Origin: Deinococcus peraridilitoris DSM 19664
GTDB taxonomy: Bacteria > Deinococcota > Deinococci > Deinococcales > Deinococcaceae
DNA: 64,000 nucleotides
NCBI RefSeq assembly: GCF_000317835.1
Contig: NC_019793.1
Location: 2,432,001 to 2,496,000 of the forward strand
Reading direction: 5' to 3'
Shown here: piece by piece, positions 1-8,958 of the stretch
Position numbering within the stretch: position 1 is the stretch's first letter
How the letters are laid out: each line of letters opens with the position of its first letter
Program-made: the position numbers and the translations under genes
Notes under the pieces: generated by a model
Database searches by the model: none
What the model saw: only the letters and a program-made list of their open reading frames with translations
Told to the model about the DNA's origin: nothing

Positions 1-11
1 GAGGGGGGATT

Positions 12-56
12 CAAGGAGCGCGCTCTTCGTTTGGCGACTGGGGCGCGCTTTCCTTG
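12..56. other. imperfect hairpin at the window edge
   Basis: An imperfect stem of CAAGG and GCGCGC blocks (12-23) pairs with GCGCGC and CCTTG blocks (43-56). Neither side carries a convincing T-run, so a terminator role for whatever lies to the left is only possible. Confidence 0.3.
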
Positions 57-63
57 TATCCCA

Positions 64-131
64 ATAGTATCAACTAATTGAATACTTGTCAATTAGTTGA
101 ATAGTTTCTATTAATAGCCTACTATTAAGTA
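64..131 (+). promoter_or_regulatory. operator-like palindromes over the promoter of the XRE-like gene
   Basis: A perfect 11-bp inverted repeat (70-80 and 90-100, core CAACTAATTG) lies upstream of a 10-bp palindrome CTATTAATAG (108-117). The -10 candidate TACTAT (120-125) stands six bases before the GTG start at 132 and has a partial mirror at 64-70. The stretch is AT-rich in a GC-rich setting. Autoregulation by the small DNA-binding protein encoded next is inferred from position only. Confidence 0.5.
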
Positions 132-386
132 GTGGAAACCATACCTTACCCTGACCAAATGTTCCGGTGGACCCTCAGGCAAACGATGGACCGCTATGGT
201 GTGACGCGGTACGCCCTTCAGAAGGAAGCAGACATTGCCATGAACACGGTCCGTGCCATGTACGACGGCAAGCCGACACGGATTGACTTCCCCGTGGTAG
301 AGAGAGTCATTCACGCCCTGCGCCGCCTCACCAAGCAGCCCCTCACCGCTGCCGACGTATTCACCTGGGAAGAAGGCGAGAAGTAA
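132..386 (+). CDS. small XRE/Cro-like HTH regulator of the integrase module
   Basis: 84 residues starting at GTG, chosen because TACTAT sits six bases upstream (leaderless pattern). Residues 12-65 look like a compact XRE-type helix-turn-helix: helix, 'ALQKEADIAMNTVRAMYDG' turn and recognition region, then a third helix. Such proteins bind short palindromes as Cro/CI-like repressors or integrase regulators. It ends two bases before the integrase start, so the two are co-transcribed and probably control excision or integration. The operator-like palindromes just upstream suggest self-repression. An excisionase role is an alternative that cannot be separated from sequence alone. Confidence 0.6.
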   Translation: METIPYPDQMFRWTLRQTMDRYGVTRYALQKEADIAMNTVRAMYDGKPTRIDFPVVERVIHALRRLTKQPLTAADVFTWEEGEK

Positions 387-388
387 TC

Positions 389-1726
389 ATGGCGCGTGCA
401 CAAACAGTGCCCAAGGAGCGCAAGACCAAGCAACGCGGCAATGGGCAAGGGACCGTGCGCCAGGTAGGGAAAAAGTGGCGCTGGGAAATTACGCTCGGTT
501 TCCGTGCGGACGGCACGCGCATTTCACGCTCTGGCTACGCCTCCACTAAGAAGGAAGCCGAGGACGCCAGGAATGCGATGCTGACGGACTACAAGCGCGG
601 TTTGATCGGCGCGAGCGATGATGTGACGGTGGCCGAATACGCGGCCCGCTGGCTGAAACGCCAGCACGACGTAAAGCCCAAGACGCAAAAGCGAGCGGGT
701 GAGCTGCTGGCCTACGCGCTCGAACACATCGGCAAGAAGCGTTTGCGCGATGTGCGACCCCAGCACCTGAAAGACCTGATGGCGACTCTCGCGGCCCGTG
801 AGATGAAGCGAGGCGGCACGATGGCGCCCCGCACCCTCCTGCACATCCGCGCCAAGCTGCGCTCGATGTTCCGCGAAGCTGTAAGCGATCAGATCATTTA
901 CGTGAACCCAATGGACAGCGTGAAGCGGAGCAAGCTCACGGCCCCAATCTCAGCCGGTGAAGTCTTCGACGAAGAGCAGATGCAGCGCTTCGCGGCAATC
1001 GGTTGGGCGCTTGAAGAAGTCGGAATATGCCGCCTGTTTCCGGCCCTGTTTATGGCCGTTTCCCTGGGCTTGCGGCGCGAAGAAGTGGCGGGCTTGCTGT
1101 GGAAGCATGTGGACTTGGAGCGTGGCATTCTCAGCGTGCGCGAGGTTCGCACGGGTGGCGTGAAGGGCACCGTGACAGGCGAGCCTAAAACCCTGGCTTC
1201 GCGGCGTGACATTCCAATGCCTCAAAGCCTTGTGCGGGTTTTGAAGGAGCTGCAATCCAAGCAGGAGCGCGAGCGTAAGGCGGCGGGAGCTGCCTGGGAA
1301 AATTCGGGCTACGTGATTGCAGGCGAGTTAGGTGGCCCGGTAGCGCCAGACAACCTGAACCGCACCATGAAGCGCGTGATTGAGTGGAGCGACCCAGACA
1401 GGTTCGAAGAGAAGGCCCGGCACCTTGCAATCAGCACGTCCCCAGAAGCCCTTGCCAGGTTACGCGCAGAGGTTCTGGCAGGTGGAAAGGGACAGAAGCT
1501 TCCCAGCCGCTCTCCTCACGACTTGCGGCATACATACGCAACGCTGGCCCTTAAGCGAGGAGTGCCGGTGGAAGTCGTCAGCAAAATCCTGGGGCACGCG
1601 AGCGTGAGTATTACCCTCGACACTTACCGCCACGTCTTCGAGAACGAGAAGCGGGCGCATGTGGTGGACCTCTTTGAAACGATGCCACCAAGGCGAGAGC
1701 CTGAAGCGGTTGCGGCCCTCAACTGA
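389..1726 (+). CDS. tyrosine-recombinase integrase
   Basis: 445 residues. An N-terminal arm-binding domain (about 18-70, 'GQGTVRQVGKKWRWEITLGF') is followed by a SAM-like core-binding domain (about 80-185) and the catalytic domain. The catalytic set is visible: R229, K267, H377 and R380 in 'SPHDLRHTYATL', H403 in 'LGHAS', and nucleophile Y413 in 'DTYRHV'. It is full length for phage and island integrases. It begins two bases after the XRE-like gene and is followed by the DUF4238 gene, forming a small module. The tRNA-Gln gene about 1.07 kb away is the likely attachment target (inference). The left end of the element is outside the window. Confidence 0.93.
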   Translation: MARAQTVPKERKTKQRGNGQGTVRQVGKKWRWEITLGFRADGTRISRSGYASTKKEAEDARNAMLTDYKRGLIGASDDVTVAEYAARWLKRQHDVKPKTQKRAGELLAYALEHIGKKRLRDVRPQHLKDLMATLAAREMKRGGTMAPRTLLHIRAKLRSMFREAVSDQIIYVNPMDSVKRSKLTAPISAGEVFDEEQMQRFAAIGWALEEVGICRLFPALFMAVSLGLRREEVAGLLWKHVDLERGILSVREVRTGGVKGTVTGEPKTLASRRDIPMPQSLVRVLKELQSKQERERKAAGAAWENSGYVIAGELGGPVAPDNLNRTMKRVIEWSDPDRFEEKARHLAISTSPEALARLRAEVLAGGKGQKLPSRSPHDLRHTYATLALKRGVPVEVVSKILGHASVSITLDTYRHVFENEKRAHVVDLFETMPPRREPEAVAALN

Positions 1727-1758
1727 AGGCCCTTTATACAGGTTGGAGGAGAGGTTCT

Positions 1759-2667
1759 ATGACCAGAACGATTCGGCAGCACTTCGTTCCACGAGCCTAC
1801 TTGAGAAACTTTGCCTCGACTTCTCCCAATTCAGGCGTGGAGCGGGCATGGACCCTCATCACACGTAATGCTCGAATTGTCGAGGTTCCCCTTCATAGTG
1901 TCGCTAGTCGAGCCCTGTTCTATGACCTAGGGCCAGACGATCATGAGCAAGTTCTCGAAAAGTATTTTTCTCAGGAAGTCGAAGGGGACTTAGCCGCACT
2001 TCTGAGAGAAGTTGTAGCCCATTTCAGATTAGGCAATGAGCTCGACCCTAAGCATAAAAGACGGTTGGCCGAGCATATGGCTATGCAGTACCTTCGCACT
2101 TCTACGTTCCGTGAAGCGTTGAGGGGCAACCTCGAACGCTTGGGCGAAGTACTTGGCCGCTTGGCTCATCACGTTGTAGAGGGCGCACCGCCCGACCTTC
2201 AGCTCGTCCCAAATGTAGAAGCGCGAACCCACCTCCTGCTCGGCTTGACAGATGACCTAATAGCTACTATTGCAGAAATTCTGTATAGACATGCTTGGCG
2301 TATCAGCCAAGCGCCTGAAGGTAGATCGTTTATGACGAACGACGCACCGGTGATGTTGCTGGGTCAACCCCTCGCACCATGGATGGGTGTTGGTTTCACC
2401 ACATATGACGCGCAGGTGCTGTTTCCGATCAGCCCAGAATTTCTCCTGCATACCACGGACTTCATAAGCTTCCACGAAAAGGGGCATGAGGGAGAAAATG
2501 CCGTGCTCGCCGTTCCCCCAGAGCTGGTGGATCACTATAACTTCATAATTGCAGGGATGGCATCTGAGCAAGCAATTGGGAGGACACGTGCTGAAGTCGA
2601 GAGTGCATTGGAACGGCTCAGAGCCGAAGCAGCGAAGCTCCATGTGCAGTTCCCCAAAGAGGGATAA
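1759..2667 (+). CDS. DUF4238 family protein, cargo of the integrase module
   Basis: 302 residues opening with 'TIRQHFVPRAYLRNFAS', the N-terminal signature of DUF4238. ATG 1759 is preceded by a good Shine-Dalgarno (GGAGGAGAGG). No signal peptide or membrane segment is visible. Family function is not established; members often sit near integrases and other accessory genes. The gene is visibly less GC-rich than the core genes to its right and lies between integrase and tRNA-Gln, the usual cargo position of a small island. A defence or selfish-maintenance role is a hypothesis only. Confidence 0.8.
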   Translation: MTRTIRQHFVPRAYLRNFASTSPNSGVERAWTLITRNARIVEVPLHSVASRALFYDLGPDDHEQVLEKYFSQEVEGDLAALLREVVAHFRLGNELDPKHKRRLAEHMAMQYLRTSTFREALRGNLERLGEVLGRLAHHVVEGAPPDLQLVPNVEARTHLLLGLTDDLIATIAEILYRHAWRISQAPEGRSFMTNDAPVMLLGQPLAPWMGVGFTTYDAQVLFPISPEFLLHTTDFISFHEKGHEGENAVLAVPPELVDHYNFIIAGMASEQAIGRTRAEVESALERLRAEAAKLHVQFPKEG

Positions 2668-2766
2668 GCGCACGCGCTAACTTGGTTGAGCCCTCTTACT
2701 GATCTATTACGCCACTACTACGCCAAAGCACCTCACCTTGCCTCGTAGCGCAGGAGAGTAAAGAAG

Positions 2767-2793
2767 AAGAACCGCGTCTAGGACGCGGTTCTT
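2767..2793 (-). terminator. terminator after tRNA-Gln
   Basis: A perfect 12-bp stem (2767-2778 with 2782-2793, loop TAG) read on the minus strand is followed by a T/C-rich tract with TTT. It begins just past the encoded CCA of the tRNA. Confidence 0.8.
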
Positions 2794-2796
2794 TCT

Positions 2797-2870
2797 TGGC
2801 TGGGGCACATGGATTCGAACCATGATCGACGCTTCCAAAGAGCGTTGTCCTGCCGTTAGACGATGCCCCA
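2797..2870 (-). tRNA. tRNA-Gln (anticodon UUG)
   Basis: The minus-strand cloverleaf has acceptor TGGGGCA paired with TGCCCCA, an anticodon arm ACGCT-CTTTGGA-AGCGT with TTG at positions 34-36, a T-arm containing GTTCGAATC, discriminator G and an encoded CCA. A terminator follows immediately. Its 3' end faces the integrase/DUF4238 module, so it is the probable chromosomal attachment site, regenerated intact after integration. No second copy of the 3' end was seen, as expected if the other junction lies left of the window. Confidence 0.93.
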
Positions 2871-3000
2871 CCGCTTGCTTCGCCCTTCACCCTCAGCGCA
2901 GGACTGCTCAGGGCAGGGGAAGTATAGCGGCTCTCATGGAGACGGTCAAGGCAGTGGCAGCGGCATTCCGAAGCGGCTTCAAAGAGAATTTCCAGCGCCC

Positions 3001-3765
3001 TCAGGGCACGATGCGTGTCCCGGCTTCTCCGGTGGCGGCGCGTGTCAGCACACCGGGGGCCATGCCCGACGCGATCGTCGCGAAGGGTGCTCCGCGCGAA
3101 AGTGCCTCCAGGGCGGCTTGCACCTTGGGAATCATGCCTCCTGCGATCCAGCCTTCGTCGATGCCCAGGCGTACTTCCTGCGCCCCGAGCATGTGGACCA
3201 GGCTGTCGGGATCCGGGTACGCCCGGTACACTCCGTCCACATCGGTCAGGAAGACGATGCCTTCTTCCAGGGCGCCTGCTACGGCGCCCGCCGCCCAGTC
3301 GGCATTCACGTTGAGTGGTTCTCCCTGAACGTCGACGGCCACGCACCCCACCACCGGAGTGAGCCCGACTCCCAGCAAGGTACGCAAGAGGGCAGCGTTC
3401 ACTTCGGTCACGCGTCCCACCCGGCCGAAGGTGGCCAGGCCTGCCCCGTCGAGCAGCAACTCCCCGACGAGCAGGGCGGCGTCGCGGCCCATCAGCCCGA
3501 GCGCCTGCCCGATGTCGGCACTGAGTTCCTTGTTGAGTTTGGCGAGCGCCATCTCCACGACGTGCATCGCTTCCGGGGACGTGACGCGCAGACCTTGGCG
3601 AAATTCACTGGGCACCCCGCGTGCGCTCAATTCCGCTTCGATCACGGGCCCGCCACCGTGCACCACCACGACCGGCAGGTGGGCGCGCAGCGCAGCGATT
3701 TCCCGGGCGACAACGCGGCGCAGCTCAAGGGATTTCATGGCGTTTCCGCCGTATTTCACGATCAT
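3001..3765 (-). CDS. argB: acetylglutamate kinase
   Basis: 254 residues of the amino-acid kinase fold. ArgB phosphorylates N-acetyl-L-glutamate with ATP, the second step of arginine synthesis, in the cytoplasm. Visible signatures are 'IVKYGGNAM' (ATP phosphate lysine), 'VVVHGGGP', and '[15 protein letters not shown]' with 'LNKEL', the substrate-binding region. The Arg-Val-Thr motif fits ArgB better than LysZ, the AmCP-aminoadipate kinase of the same family used by this lineage, though the distinction is by eye. A TAAGCT -10 box lies seven bases before ATG 3765, consistent with a leaderless message. tRNA-Gln follows in the same direction. Confidence 0.9.
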   Translation of the reverse strand: MIVKYGGNAMKSLELRRVVAREIAALRAHLPVVVVHGGGPVIEAELSARGVPSEFRQGLRVTSPEAMHVVEMALAKLNKELSADIGQALGLMGRDAALLVGELLLDGAGLATFGRVGRVTEVNAALLRTLLGVGLTPVVGCVAVDVQGEPLNVNADWAAGAVAGALEEGIVFLTDVDGVYRAYPDPDSLVHMLGAQEVRLGIDEGWIAGGMIPKVQAALEALSRGAPFATIASGMAPGVLTRAATGEAGTRIVP

Positions 3766-3871
3766 GGAATTCAGCTTAGAGCTCAGGCAGCACCGGACGT
3801 CTACAAGCGGGCCAGGAACGCAAAACGTGTGGCGCAGGGCAGGCGCAAGGCCAGGCAGGTGGCTCGGGCGC

Positions 3872-4390
3872 TCAGGCTGGCAGTTTGGTCTGCCGGAGGC
3901 TCATGGGAGAGGTCGACCCGCCGATCTCCTTGGCGTACCACTCCATCACGGGGCGCGCATCGATGGCAAAACTGAAGCCGTGCCGTTCCCAGAATCGTGC
4001 CGCACGGGCGTTGTTGCCCAGTACGCTGGCCAGCAGGCGCCGGGTTCCGGCAGGCAGACGCTCTTCCAGGTGACCCAGGGCCAGCGAACCGTACCGGCGG
4101 TTTTGTGCCGGACCGGCAATCATCAGCAGGTTGATGGTGATGTCCCCGCGCGCCGGGTAGTGCAGTTTGTAATCGAGACAGCCGATAGCACGCTCACCGT
4201 CGAAGAGCAGTTCCAATCGGCGCCTGGGATCACGCAACGCGAACTCCACTTCGCGTTGCACTTCGAGCAAGGTGGGAATGGGGGTTCCGAGCATCTCAAA
4301 ATACTGTGGGGTATCGAGGTACAGCTGGTGCATCAAGGGCGCGTCGTGCAGGGTTGTTTCCTGAACTTTGAGTACCCGTTCCTCCAGCAC
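3872..4390 (-). CDS. GNAT family N-acetyltransferase
   Basis: 172 residues. The start is GTG 4390, set by a strong AGGAGG six bases upstream; the frame stays open further upstream but without a ribosome site. The acetyl-CoA-binding core appears as '[16 protein letters not shown]' (about 100-115; the usual R/Q-x-x-G-x-G/A loop) and the C-terminal 'ARFWERHGF' helix-strand of GNAT enzymes. The substrate cannot be told. It lies between argB and the divergent dus gene, with no evident operon partner. Confidence 0.8.
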   Translation of the reverse strand: MLEERVLKVQETTLHDAPLMHQLYLDTPQYFEMLGTPIPTLLEVQREVEFALRDPRRRLELLFDGERAIGCLDYKLHYPARGDITINLLMIAGPAQNRRYGSLALGHLEERLPAGTRRLLASVLGNNARAARFWERHGFSFAIDARPVMEWYAKEIGGSTSPMSLRQTKLPA

Positions 4391-4747
4391 TGTGTTCCTC
4401 CTGATTCGTTTTTGTAATGGCCACGCTCCTGGCCTGACGGACCGCCCGGTGTGGGGCGATGGCGCAAGCGCAGGGCGAGACCCTCGTGAATACGTTGACA
4501 TGTGTTGGATTCAGTGTACTGCCTGGAAAGCCTGGAATGAGAAAGAGCACCTTTCGAATTGGCTGGGACTTTCTTGGCGTATAAATGACCAACGCCTTTC
4601 AGTCTGGGACATCTGCCTGATGCTGTCAGCAGGGGCCCTGCCCGAAAGCATGCAGGCGCTCAATCTGCCTGGAACGGTTCCTTCAGAGAAGTGCTCTGTA
4701 GCCAGTCTGCTCCCGGAAAGTCACCGGCATTTTGCTAGAGTGACGCC
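4391..4747. other. divergent intergenic region between GNAT and dus genes
   Basis: No convincing coding sequence. It carries a minus-strand TACACT (4513-4518) that could serve the acetyltransferase, a plus-strand TTGACA (4495-4500) with a weak -10, and TAGAGT (4736-4741) six bases before the dus ATG. Confidence 0.4.
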
Positions 4748-5674
4748 ATGCAGGGGTTTTACGCGCGCCAATTGGCCACAGGGGGGCTGATCCTCGCGCC
4801 TATGGCCGGTTACAGCGATGCGCCCTTCCGCGCTGTGGCGCGCGAACTGGGGGCCGCCTGGACGGTCAGCGAGATGATGAGCGCCCGTGGTGTCGTGAAC
4901 GGTGACGCGACCCTGGACCTCGGCCGACCCTTGCCCGGTGAGCGTGACCGCGTCATTCAGCTGTTCGGCGCGGACAGCGAACTGCTCGCCGAAGCGAGTG
5001 CACGCCTTTATCAGCTTTTTTGCCCCGAGGCCATCGATTTGAACCTGGGATGCCCGGTGCCCAAAGTCCGTGGAAGGGGCGGAAGTTGCCTGCTGCAGAC
5101 TCCCGAGCGGGCGTATGGGCTGGTGTCGGCCATGCGCGCAGCGGTTCCGTGCGACATCAGTGCCAAGATGCGCCTGGGGTGGGACATTGACCGGTCGGTC
5201 GAGATCGCGCAGGGTCTGGCAGAGGCCGGGGCAGACCTGATCGCCGTGCATGGCCGCACGGCCGCGCAACGCTATGAGGGGCAGGCGGACTGGAACGCGA
5301 TCGCGCAGGTGGCTGCCAGTGTGCCGGTGCCGGTGGTGGGGTCCGGGGATGTCACGAGCGTAGAGCAGGCACAGGAGAAACGCCGTCTTGGCGTGGCGGG
5401 CGTCATGGTGGGCCGCGGCGCCACCGGGAATCCGTGGATCTTTCGTCAGGCACGTGGCGGGACGGCTCCAGGCGAAGACGAGCGTGTCGAGGTGGCCTTG
5501 CGGCATGCGGCACTGAACATAGCCTTTTACGGGGAGCGGACAGGACTGCGACAGCTGCGCAAGGTGCTGCCCCGCTATTTTCCGGCGCGGCCTGAATGGC
5601 GTGATTCGTTGGTCCGCGTGGACACCCTGGCCGGGTTGCGTCAGGTGCTGGGGTGCGTGGACGTGGCTGCCTGA
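4748..5674 (+). CDS. dus: tRNA-dihydrouridine synthase
   Basis: 308 residues, FMN-dependent. It reduces specific uridines in tRNA D-loops using NADPH. Signatures: '[13 protein letters not shown]' (FMN-binding strand, about 16-28), '[11 protein letters not shown]' with catalytic C102, and '[11 protein letters not shown]' (about 180). The phosphate-binding 'GSGDV' and '[13 protein letters not shown]' complete the TIM barrel. Length is typical of the family; which D-loop position it modifies cannot be assigned. ATG 4748 follows TAGAGT by six bases, a leaderless start. It is followed after 70 bases by the DUF2339 gene on the same strand. Confidence 0.93.
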   Translation: MQGFYARQLATGGLILAPMAGYSDAPFRAVARELGAAWTVSEMMSARGVVNGDATLDLGRPLPGERDRVIQLFGADSELLAEASARLYQLFCPEAIDLNLGCPVPKVRGRGGSCLLQTPERAYGLVSAMRAAVPCDISAKMRLGWDIDRSVEIAQGLAEAGADLIAVHGRTAAQRYEGQADWNAIAQVAASVPVPVVGSGDVTSVEQAQEKRRLGVAGVMVGRGATGNPWIFRQARGGTAPGEDERVEVALRHAALNIAFYGERTGLRQLRKVLPRYFPARPEWRDSLVRVDTLAGLRQVLGCVDVAA

Positions 5675-5744
5675 CCGGTGAGGTCCGAGCGGGCATCAAC
5701 ACGGTCAAGGAGTGTCGCGGACCGAAGTGCGGGCGGGGAGGCCT

Positions 5745-8342
5745 ATGGAAGTTGTCACGCTGCTGGTGGTGCTGTGGGTGGTGGCGCCCCTGTGGGCGCT
5801 GATCTCAGCCCTGAACACGCAACGCCGGATCGGTGAGCTCGAACGGGAAGTGCGCCAACTGCGGTTGCGGCGGGTGCGGCCCGAAGCCGGCGCCTCGTTG
5901 CCGGATCCCGCTGAGCCTGCTCCCACGACAAAAGAAACGCTGAGCGGCAGTGCGGGCGAGCTCACCCAGATTCCCGCAGAGTTCGCTGTAGGAAGTCACG
6001 GTCCGTTCGAACCCGCTGTCACCACCGAAACTGTCAAAAAGGCTGATTTCGGCCTCGGACGTTGGCTGACCGGTTTTTTCAGTGGCCCAAGCGCTTTTGC
6101 GCGACTCGGTGCCGTCGTCTTGCTGGTGGGCGTAGGTCTTGGCCTCAAGTACGCCGCAGACCTCGGGCTGCTGGGTTTGCCGTTGCGCTTGTGGGGTGTG
6201 GTGGCCCTGGGAGGAGCGCTGTTGGTAGTGGGCTGGCGCCTCAGGAAAGTGCGCGCAGCGTACGCCGCCGCGCTGATGGGCACCGCGTTTGGCGTGTGGT
6301 ACCTCACGGTGTTCGCGTCACTGCATTTTTACGGGTTGCTTTCAACGGGTCGGGCGTTTGCATTGCTGGCGTTGCTGGGTGGGCTGCTGGCCGCCCTGGC
6401 CACCGTGCAGCGCTCGCAGGTGCTGGCCGTGCTGGGCACGCTGGGCGGTTTTCTGGCGCCGCTGCTTACCTCTGCCTCCAGCGCGTCCGGTCAGGCCAAC
6501 GGTGTACAGCTCTTTGCCTATTACGCCCTGCTCAACGTGCTGGCCCTGCCACTGGGCGTGCGTTTCGGCTGGGAAGGACTGCCGCTGCTGGGCTTTGCTG
6601 CGACCTTTGGCCTAGCTACCGTGTGGGGTGTCCTGGCATACCGCCCGGACAGCTTCGCGGTCGCTGAGCCATTTTTGTTGCTGTTCTTTTTGATGTACGC
6701 CCTGTTGCCGCTCGCGCGGGCGCGCTTCGGCGAGACCGGCCCCAGGGGCACGGCGGTGGCGCTTCTCTTTGCGACCCCGGTGGTCTTCCTGAGCTTGCAG
6801 GCGGCGCTGACGGGAGGAGCACGCGAAGTCATGGCGCTCTCCTGCCTGGGCCTCAGCGCGTTCTACACCTTGCTGGCGACGCGCACCGCAAGCTGGCGCA
6901 TTGCCCACGCGGCCATTGCGGTCGGTGCCCTGACGCTGGGGTTACCGTTTGCGCTGGGCGTCAACCTTACCCCGGCTGCCTGGGCGCTGGAGGGCGCGGC
7001 CCTGGCGTGGTACGCCGCGCGCAAGCGGTCCCGTGCCTGGTCGATCTGGAGTGCTGTGGTGCAAGCGGGCGCGGGCCTGGCAGTGCTGTGGAAGGCCCTC
7101 GGTGAGGGTCCGCCGATTGCGCTGGAAGGTTGGGGCCTGGCCGCATTGCTGGCGATGGCCGCGCTGCTCAGCGCCCGCTTTGTGCAATCCGTATGGCCAC
7201 CTCTCGCGCGGGCATTCGCGGGCGCAGGCATGGTGTGGTGGCTTCTGGGCGGTGCCTACGGTCTGTTTCTTGAACACGCCGGGCGTCCGGCCCTGGCGCT
7301 GCTGGTGGTGTATGTGGCGCTCAGCGCCGTCGTCCTCTGCGTCCTGGGGGCCCGGTGGAGCCTTTCGGCGCTGCGTGCAGCCGCGTACCTGCCTTTACCG
7401 GTGGCGATCGTCGCCCAGCTGGCCTGGCTGGGTACGTCACCCCTGACGGATTTGGGGTGGCTGTCTGTGCCGGTTGCAGTGGCTGCGCAGCTGACCGTGC
7501 TGGAATGGCGTGCGCTGGCCTTTCCGGCGCGTTTTCGCGTGCTCTTTCACGCATTAGCCTTCTGGTTTGTCCTGCTGATCCTGGCGTGGAGTGCGGCGTC
7601 CGCCTGGGGCGGCGTGTGGGCCCTGTGTGCCTGGGGGGCAGTACCGGCTCTGGGCGTCGCGTTGATCGTGACGGAGGGGCGGCGGGTGCCCTGGATTCGG
7701 CGGGACTTCGCAGCCTTCGTGCGTCTGGGAGTGTTGCCCGTGCTGGGATCGATTCTGGTGTGGTTCTGGCTGGCCAGTGGGCACAGTGGACGCATGGGGT
7801 CCTGGCCTGTGCCGCTGCTGAACCCGCTCGACCTGGCCCTGGCCGGCAGCTGGTACGTGGCCTGGCGTGTCCTGACACGCAGCGGCACGCGACGTACACC
7901 AGGACTGTCAGAAGCGCTGGAACCCGTTTGGTCGGCGCAGCGGCCGCACACTTTCGCGTGGCTGCTCAGCGTGAGCGCCCTGCTCGGCCTGAGCACCGCC
8001 GCCTTGCGGGGCGTCCATTTTCTGGGCGGGGTGCCGTGGGAAGCGGCGGCGCTGCTTGGCTCGGGTGCGGTACAGACCACCCTGAGTCTCGTCTGGACCG
8101 GGCTGGGCATGGGCGCCATGTGGTGGGCACGGCGGGCTGGCCAGTCCGACGAGCGAAGCGCACGTGGCGTTTGGCTGGTCGGGGCCGTTCTGCTGGTGGC
8201 CGTGACCGTCAAGCTGTTCCTGGTCGATCTTGCCGGGTCATCCGCGCTCGCGCGCATCGTCAGTTTCGTTTCGGTGGGGGCACTGCTGTTGCTGATCGGC
8301 TACCTCTCACCCGCGCCTCCTCGGGACCGCACGTCCCGCTGA
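5745..8342 (+). CDS. DUF2339 polytopic membrane protein
   Basis: 865 residues. The ATG at 5745 is preferred over a GTG at 5712 because a GGGGAGG ribosome site lies just before it, while the GTG abuts its own AAGGAG. Residues 1-20 form a hydrophobic anchor. A coiled/charged segment (about 22-60, 'GELEREVRQLRLRR') and a linker follow, and from about 100 onward there are more than twenty hydrophobic segments. This matches DUF2339 integral membrane proteins of unknown function. It is probably co-transcribed with dus. The transported or bound substrate is unknown. Confidence 0.85.
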   Translation: MEVVTLLVVLWVVAPLWALISALNTQRRIGELEREVRQLRLRRVRPEAGASLPDPAEPAPTTKETLSGSAGELTQIPAEFAVGSHGPFEPAVTTETVKKADFGLGRWLTGFFSGPSAFARLGAVVLLVGVGLGLKYAADLGLLGLPLRLWGVVALGGALLVVGWRLRKVRAAYAAALMGTAFGVWYLTVFASLHFYGLLSTGRAFALLALLGGLLAALATVQRSQVLAVLGTLGGFLAPLLTSASSASGQANGVQLFAYYALLNVLALPLGVRFGWEGLPLLGFAATFGLATVWGVLAYRPDSFAVAEPFLLLFFLMYALLPLARARFGETGPRGTAVALLFATPVVFLSLQAALTGGAREVMALSCLGLSAFYTLLATRTASWRIAHAAIAVGALTLGLPFALGVNLTPAAWALEGAALAWYAARKRSRAWSIWSAVVQAGAGLAVLWKALGEGPPIALEGWGLAALLAMAALLSARFVQSVWPPLARAFAGAGMVWWLLGGAYGLFLEHAGRPALALLVVYVALSAVVLCVLGARWSLSALRAAAYLPLPVAIVAQLAWLGTSPLTDLGWLSVPVAVAAQLTVLEWRALAFPARFRVLFHALAFWFVLLILAWSAASAWGGVWALCAWGAVPALGVALIVTEGRRVPWIRRDFAAFVRLGVLPVLGSILVWFWLASGHSGRMGSWPVPLLNPLDLALAGSWYVAWRVLTRSGTRRTPGLSEALEPVWSAQRPHTFAWLLSVSALLGLSTAALRGVHFLGGVPWEAAALLGSGAVQTTLSLVWTGLGMGAMWWARRAGQSDERSARGVWLVGAVLLVAVTVKLFLVDLAGSSALARIVSFVSVGALLLLIGYLSPAPPRDRTSR

Positions 8343-8582
8343 GTCCTGCCGCTTTCATTGCGGATCGGACGCTTCGCTCCAGAGGCCGGTTGTGCGGCAG
8401 ATATACGGTTCCTGCTTCCTGTGGCGCAGTGAAACCCATAGAACAACTCAAAGTAATTGGGACGTTCTTCGTTTGCCGGGCAGACTACCTGGATGGTGTC
8501 ATGAGTTTCAGACCATCAGTTGATGAAGCCCAGGCGGGAATTACATCAATCCTCTCGCCATGACTTGAGCGTAGCCTGAGGT

Positions 8583-8903
8583 ATGAACGGATTCTCCAGC
8601 TGGAAGCCGAGTCCGAGCAAGAAAGAGCAGTTCAAACCTGCCAGCGCTGCAGAACATCGCCTGGAGGGCAAGACACCTGCAGGACCGATGCGTTTCTTTG
8701 CACCTGGGGGTGTGCCTCACCAGGACCGACTGACACGCCCGAAAGGCAATGAAATTCAGTCGTCCCGGCGTGTCGTGTTGGTCTGGCGGGCGACGCCGGA
8801 TCGTCTGGATGACCACGACGATCTTTCGGGCGTGCTCGTTCCAGCTGGACCGAAACCCCGTCCGGGCGGTGCCGAAGCCGATTTCAAGCTGGTCGAAGCC
8901 TGA
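8583..8903 (+). CDS. hypothetical protein, 106 residues
   Basis: Not recognised. A Pro/Lys/Arg-rich soluble protein without signal peptide or clear domain; the C-terminal half is acidic. The main support is TAGCCT (8572-8577) five bases before the ATG, the same arrangement as at several secure genes here. It sits alone between the DUF2339 gene and the convergent Na/Pi cotransporter. Chance ORFs are common at this GC content, so it could be spurious. Confidence 0.4.
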   Translation: MNGFSSWKPSPSKKEQFKPASAAEHRLEGKTPAGPMRFFAPGGVPHQDRLTRPKGNEIQSSRRVVLVWRATPDRLDDHDDLSGVLVPAGPKPRPGGAEADFKLVEA

Positions 8904-8958
8904 GAAGCGGCGTAAACTCATACACGACTGACCGGGACAAACGCGCGGCCTGAACGCG

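Noticed and set aside
1..2870. full prophage
   Set aside because: Apart from the integrase and small regulator there are no structural, packaging or lysis genes in the window; only the right end of an element is visible.
3001..3765. LysZ (AmCP-aminoadipate kinase) instead of ArgB
   Set aside because: The substrate region with Arg-Val-Thr and 'LNKEL' fits acetylglutamate kinase, and no lysine-pathway genes (lysW, lysX, lysY) are nearby. The difference is subtle and a phylogeny would settle it.
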